Below are positions 8,379 through 11,737 of a stretch of 11,737 bases of DNA, piece after piece (position 1 is the first letter of the stretch; each line of letters opens with the position of its first letter). A model generated the notes under the pieces. The model ran no database searches. It was given only the letters and a program-made list of their open reading frames with translations, and was not told where the DNA came from. The stretch is from Hemicentrotus pulcherrimus (taxonomy: Eukaryota > Echinodermata > Echinoidea > Camarodonta > Strongylocentrotidae). The stretch is taken from NCBI GenBank assembly GCA_003118195.1, contig BEXV01000780.1:148836-160572 (forward strand), read 5' to 3'. The position numbers and the translations under genes are program-made.

Positions 8379-8435
8379 GGGTGTTTAAGGCTGGTGTTAG
8401 TGTTTAATAAACACTGACACCAGCCTAAACACCAA
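8379..8435. repeat. Long near-perfect palindrome (hairpin or cruciform former)
   Basis: The core 8389-8425 has 18-base arms around a single central base, matching at 17 of 18 positions. Outside it, GTGTTTAAGG on the left and CCTAAACAC on the right continue the pairing with one unpaired base, giving arms of about 27 bases. It lies next to the left terminus of the inverted-repeat element. Confidence 0.92.
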
Positions 8436-8847
8436 AATGGAAATCAGCTGGTGTTAAGGCTTTGACCTCAGAAGTTTCAACTTCCGGTAGCTAGTGTTAT
8501 CGATTTTGCAAAATTGTCGTCTGCTGAACCGACCTTTGTGGCTGGTGTTAATATTTTATGTACAAATGTCCTATTCACTAACACTAGCCCCTAGGGATTA
8601 AGCAAATGTTGATTTCCATTGGGTGTTAGTGTTGTACCCAAACACAGTCAACGCATAGAACAACACCAATTTATTGTCTGACGATCAAATAAAAATATGT
8701 GAAACAGGTAATTTATAAATTCTTTTGTGTAAAATGAGTTATTTTATAAGACCAGAGAAATAGGTGTAAATTTATTCTGTACTTTTTATGATATCTTTAG
8801 TTTTGATGTACTATTTTTAAATCATCGTCGTGAAATCAGGTATGTGG

Positions 8848-8855
8848 TGACGTCA
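8848..8855. promoter_or_regulatory. Consensus CRE (TGACGTCA) inside the mobile element
   Basis: The perfect palindromic CREB/ATF consensus TGACGTCA, within GTGACGTCAC. Whether it is occupied or functional cannot be seen; it lies in a transposon within the probable intron. Confidence 0.35.
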
Positions 8856-8985
8856 CAGCTGGTGTTAAGCTATCGATTTTGATATCGTTATTGGGCTCTT
8901 AATTTCATCAGCAAATTTGTCGCTCGATTTAAGAGCTCTTGACTGCTCTAAAAACTAACACTAGCACCCAACTTGAAATCACTCA

Positions 8986-9090
8986 TTGGCTCCACAAATC
9001 ACAAATATCAATTGTACGACACATGGTTTTGTTACAATTGCTCCATTATTTTCCACACTAACCAAATTCCTGACTTGAAACCTCAGCCAA
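8986..9090. repeat. Tandem repeat unit 3 (partial), right of the inserted element
   Basis: CACAAATATCA, GACACATGGTTTTGTTACAA, CCATTATTTTCCACACTAACC, and AAATTCCTGACTTGAAACC match the order at 8038-8110: CACATATCAG, GACACATGCTTTTGCGACAA, CCATAATTTAACC and AAGTTCCTACCTTCAATCC. It is a third unit of the array, diverging after about 9090. Confidence 0.65.
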
Positions 9091-9102
9091 ACACTCCATC
9101 TT

Positions 9103-9122
9103 ACCCTAACCCTAAACCTAAC
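9103..9122. repeat. Short interstitial telomere-like tract (CCCTAA)n
   Basis: ACCCTAACCCTAAACCTAAC gives about three CCCTAA-type units, with isolated CCCTAA and ACCCT words following (9139-9152). It is too short to mark a telomere end. The minus-strand frame across it reads as Arg/Val-rich repeats and is not a gene. Confidence 0.6.
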
Positions 9123-9589
9123 CAAAAAACGAATTGTGACCCTAATTAACCCTGTTGCTATACTTTTGATGAAATAAATTCCAGAGCAATTGTATCTGTA
9201 CAAAAATGTCAGATCGTCCCAATCTTGCAAGATCTTTTTAGCAATATTGAAGATGATCTGTTGCATTTAATTGTCTCATGAACTTTGCGGTAATCAAATT
9301 AAACATATTCATATCAGTGGATTTTCAGGAAATGAATCAGGATACATGTATATTTTAGCAAAATGTATTTCATTTGGCAAATTATTCATGCAGGCTTATT
9401 TTGCCTTCTAACGCATTAGGAAAATTCTGAGCTTTTGGAATCCATGTTAGTCCTGCGGAAATCAACCCCTCTAAATGACAAAAATCTTTGATTTCAAGCT
9501 TAAGGACTGTAACACAATAACACAAATCTGTTCTATACTATAAGATACAGGTAATAATTATGAGAATATCATTATTGATTATTCATGTA
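9123..9589. other. Non-coding, nothing firm
   Basis: AT-rich sequence without supported exons, repeat arms or RNA genes. Confidence 0.45.
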
Positions 9590-9770
9590 GGCCCAGAAAG
9601 GTTAGCCCCTAGCTCAAGCTGCCATGTGAACTCAACCTCGGCGGCTAGGTGGACTTCTCAGGGGTTCGTTTTACGTCACCACGCAATTTGAGATATTCTA
9701 CAGAGTGCGGCTAAAAATAGAAAGTGCAGTTGATGGCCGACTGCAACAGGCAGTGATGAACTTGTTTACT
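9590..9770. promoter_or_regulatory. GC-richer patch with CRE-like and MEF2-type sites
   Basis: In an otherwise AT-rich window this stretch is locally GC-richer. It holds TTACGTCA (9671-9678, a CRE variant) and CTAAAAATAG (9711-9720, a full match to the MEF2 consensus YTAWWWWTAR). CCTAGC and GCTAGG form a small inverted pair around 9607-9650. No convincing first exon of INPP5F was found on the minus strand. A candidate intronic enhancer or alternative promoter, with no direct proof. Confidence 0.3.
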
Positions 9771-10626
9771 TGCGTTTCATGAACATCCAGATTGGAGCAC
9801 CTTTTCAATAAAAGTGCAATATTTGGTTCTTTTTATTAGCTCTGAGAATGTCTTTGTTTCAGGCATGATGAGAGTATTGGCTTCTGTTATAGGAAGCCAT
9901 GTATGTTCATAAAGGAAGAGAGAGAGAGAGAAGGTATTTGGAGAGGGAGGGGTATATATGCATACATCTGGTAGTATAGGTACATGTAGGTTAATTCTGC
10001 CAATACTGACACTATAGCAAAAGGTATGATATAGCATTCTTAAAGCCAGCCATTTCAGAGAAAAACTTATAAATAGCAATGTAAATTTTATACACATAAA
10101 ACATAAAACTTTAAACTTTGAACCTTTAAAAAAAAAGTTGTAAAGTTTTAATCTGAATGCTTCAAAAAATGCCTCCAATCGTATGATTAACATAAATTTT
10201 GGTTTTTGATAATGTAAGAATAAAAGATCAATGCATGTAGATACAAGTGCATTTTATTTCACCCTTATTCAGATATACATGTATACTGTAGTTATTTTTT
10301 TTTTTAAAGAGGAATGTTACATGGTATATATGATGTATTGCATAATATATTTGTACAAGAATCAAGCAAGTTAATCAAAACAACTTAATTAGGGTAGCCT
10401 AATCCCTACTTCAAACTAATTGAGATAATGGTCATGGATACATGTACATTATGGTTGTTTTAGAAACAATTGTCATTGGTCAAAGATCAATGTGTGTAAT
10501 ATTCGCTACTGAGAGCCAAAAGGTATTGATTTTGTATCAATGTGTCAAAGTTAATAGTACCACTCTGGCTCTCAATCTTCAGACAATATTTGAGGTTGAA
10601 GCTACATGTACATACATGTACAAATG
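9771..10626. other. Non-coding; GA microsatellite and TACATGTA clusters
   Basis: A (GA)n tract lies at about 9915-9933, and TACATGTA-type palindromes occur near 9980, 10275, 10439 and 10602-10620. A 138-codon minus-strand frame (9777-10193) crosses low-complexity AT-rich and GA-repeat sequence and shows no domain, so it is not called as a gene. Confidence 0.5.
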
Positions 10627-10766
10627 TATTCATACCCCTTGTAAATTTGATATTTTGTGTGTTTTTTGTAAACCAAGAAAAGTGACCTAGTGGAATTAGG
10701 GGCTTCGTTGAATACTTTTAGAAGTAAGCTTTACTACGTCACATTATCGAGAACAAATTGATTACA
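10627..10766 (+). repeat. Dispersed repeat family A, copy 3
   Basis: TATTCATACCCCTTGTAAA, AAAAGTGACCTAGTGG, GAATTAGGGGCTTCGTTGAA, GTAAGCTTTA and CAAATTGATT follow the same order and orientation as copy 2. Like copy 2, it keeps the T-rich stretch missing from copy 1. It ends near 10766. Confidence 0.65.
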
Positions 10767-10839
10767 GACTGTAACTCTTCAGAGTTGCCATTCTTTTGAA
10801 TAATTACATGTAAGTTGTGTAAAAATATATATTTTTTTA

Positions 10840-11107
10840 AATGTTAGGCTTTCTGGGAGTAATTTCAATTTTTGTGAAGACATTTTTGGATTGTCAGAAA
10901 AGTCAGAAAATTATAATGAACCAGCAGGATTTGAACCTGCCCAGGGCAGCAACTCTACCGACAGGCAATCAATGGTCTATGTCATATATGGAAACAAATA
11001 CCTCAGCTCTCCTAATAAACTTATTCTGACTTCTTAATATTCATCAGTGCACCATTGCGACAATAGCTTTGAATGATAAGCTTTCTGGGAGTAATTTCAA
11101 TTTTTGT
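10840..11107 (-). mobile_element. tRNA-like element between 28-bp identical direct repeats
   Basis: The phrase GCTTTCTGGGAGTAATTTCA plus ATTTTTGT occurs at 10848-10875 and again at 11080-11107, identical over 28 bp, with weaker matching for about 8 bp to the left. The 204 bp between them hold a tRNA-like sequence on the minus strand (10917-10979). Direct repeats around a pol III-type module resemble target duplications around a SINE, but 28 bp or more is long for that. A local duplication is the alternative. Confidence 0.5.
10917..10979 (-). other. tRNA-like sequence with perfect T arm, no anticodon arm
   Basis: On the minus strand: a possible 5' acceptor strand TAGACCA, a D-arm/A-box-like GTCGGTAGAGTTGC, then a T arm with stem GCAGG, loop TTCAAAT and stem CCTGC (10924-10940), and a 3' acceptor strand TGGTTCA. 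The acceptor pairs at five Watson-Crick positions with one wobble and one mismatch. At 63 nt there is no room for a normal anticodon arm, so it is not a standard tRNA. A tRNA-derived SINE promoter or a deleted tRNA pseudogene is likelier. Confidence 0.5.
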
Positions 11108-11413
11108 TGTTTACAAAAGCTCTGTTCGGCTTAGCTATAGATATTTATTCATTTATTTATTGCTGTTTTGGAGCTGAATAACTCACCGCTCCCATCTAGT
11201 TTTTTCCCACGGGTCTGTAGATGTACAATGCATATTTTATTATGGTTAGATTGTTTTTCTCTCCTCACTGCAACATGGAATATCAAATCCCGACCTTCCC
11301 CCGGGTGTGGAGAGAGAGTGAAGAAGATGTCATCCATTTCATCAGTATTATGCAAGATCTTCCGACGGGGAGGCTCAACGTGAGGAAACTCAACCACCTA
11401 AGGACAGAGTTAA
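11108..11413. other. No confident gene; possibly decayed upstream part of the LINE
   Basis: GC content rises after 11170 and several overlapping frames are open on both strands (for example 11221-11616 plus and 11149-11397 minus). None shows a motif I recognise. Its position just before the LINE reverse-transcriptase fragment makes degraded LINE sequence plausible. Confidence 0.3.
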
Positions 11414-11737
11414 ATTTCCCCTCCAACCCCCACCACCTCAACCCTCTGGAATTCACAGCTCATGTCCTCTTTTCTGAACCCAAGCTCTCCTCTCCTGCCA
11501 AGTTACTCTACCACCCCCCTGCTCTACCTGTGCAACTATTGCCTTACAATACATCCAACAAATTCAGTGAAACAATGTCTCCCTGCTATTATACCATCAA
11601 TTGTAACTATAATTAACACAAGCCTTGGTTCAGGGATAGTTCCTGACAGTATGAAGATTGCAGCAGTGCGCCCCACCTTGAAAAAATCTAATTTGGACAG
11701 TGAGTGTCTTCAGAACTATAGACCGATCTCAAATCTG
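11414..11737 (+). mobile_element. LINE retrotransposon, start of reverse transcriptase domain (partial, runs off the window)
   Basis: A plus-strand frame without an ATG start is open from 11414 to the window end (108 codons). From about 11546 it reads like the segment before the RT fingers of CR1/L2/Jockey-group LINEs: VKQCLPAIIPSIVTIINTSL, then GSGIVPDSMKIAAVRPTLKK, then SNLDSECLQNYRPISNL. Known: the order NxSLxxGxxPDxxKxAxVxPxxKK...NYRPISNL is diagnostic of non-LTR reverse transcriptases. The residues before 11546 are Pro/Ser/Thr-rich and lack the usual DPIPT context, so the copy is either decayed upstream or 5'-truncated near there. The catalytic FADD block lies beyond the window. This is the only retrotransposon protein I can identify here. 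Confidence 0.9.

Larger units (their letters stand above)
8363..8985. mobile_element. 623-bp inverted-repeat DNA element inserted in the tandem array
   Basis: The left terminus TGAGTAATTTCAAGTTGGGTG (8363-8383) and the reverse complement of the right terminus (8965-8985) match at 20 of 21 positions. Sequence on the two sides belongs to the tandem repeat, so the element interrupts it. The motif GGTGTTA or GTGTTAGTG, in either orientation, recurs about nine times (for example near 8393, 8450, 8542, 8579, 8622, 8860 and 8954), as do TATCGATTTT motifs near each end. No transposase frame is present and no clear target duplication was found (cat before, ttg after), so the superfamily is undetermined. 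Confidence 0.8.

Noticed and set aside
8979..9266. 95-codon minus-strand frame
   Set aside because: Its Arg/Val-rich middle is the telomere-like repeat, and its end lies in the tandem unit and inserted element.
9777..10193. 138-codon minus-strand open frame
   Set aside because: It crosses low-complexity AT-rich sequence and a GA repeat, shows no domain or signal, and has no neighbouring gene logic. Chance openness is the simpler reading.
10917..10979. A functional tRNA gene
   Set aside because: It is too short and has no anticodon arm, despite a perfect T arm.
11221..11616. 131-codon plus-strand frame as a separate gene
   Set aside because: Its end overlaps the LINE reverse-transcriptase frame out of register, and its sequence shows no family features.
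1..11737. CRISPR arrays, operons, bacterial promoters or prophage
   Set aside because: Spliced exons, LINE and MITE elements and composition show eukaryotic DNA, and no spacer-repeat pattern exists.

Overview
This is eukaryotic genomic DNA: AT-rich, dominated by introns and repeats, with no operon-like gene packing. The very frequent palindrome TACATGTA, the TATAGCGCTT-bearing interspersed repeat, and the mix of short inverted-repeat elements, tRNA-like repeats and a CR1/L2/Jockey-type LINE fragment suggest a marine invertebrate, perhaps an echinoderm. That is a compositional impression, not a placement.

I can support one host gene, on the minus strand. Two spliced exons (4570-4695, then 2070-2142) join in phase and encode a stretch that I recognise as the N-terminal part of the SAC domain of INPP5F/Sac2, a phosphoinositide phosphatase of early endosomes. 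Landmarks are CDKHHFGI in the first exon and EKLERRILEELNRMF in the second. The catalytic CX5R region and all other exons lie outside the window or were not found, so most of the window is probably INPP5F intron. Just upstream of the first exon are two further copies of its 5' part in a 175-bp tandem unit. They match each other at all but 3 of 175 positions, but each has an in-frame stop and a frameshift. They are decayed exon duplicates, not alternative exons.

The rest, left to right. 1-2069: intron or flank with a pentamer repeat, a weak MITE candidate (948-1303) and a long ATC microsatellite (1605-1745). 2294-2960: first copy of a three-copy dispersed repeat (others at 3732-3945 and 10627-10766), split by a roughly 490-bp insertion. 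3095-3418: a plus-strand open frame with a GGND motif, perhaps a transposon fragment. 5046-6221: plain intron. 6222-6624: a clean MITE-like element with 37-bp terminal inverted repeats and a possible TA target duplication. 7409-7465: a tRNA-like promoter-box remnant. 7693-9090: diverged tandem units of about 420 bp, interrupted by a 623-bp inverted-repeat element (8363-8985) that holds a long near-perfect palindrome and a consensus CRE. 9103-9122: a short telomere-like tract. 9590-9770: a locally GC-richer patch with CRE-like and MEF2-type sites. 10840-11107: a tRNA-like sequence between two 28-bp identical direct repeats. 11414-11737: the start of a LINE reverse transcriptase, running off the window.

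All homology calls are from memory of protein families and by-eye alignment. No database search was run.
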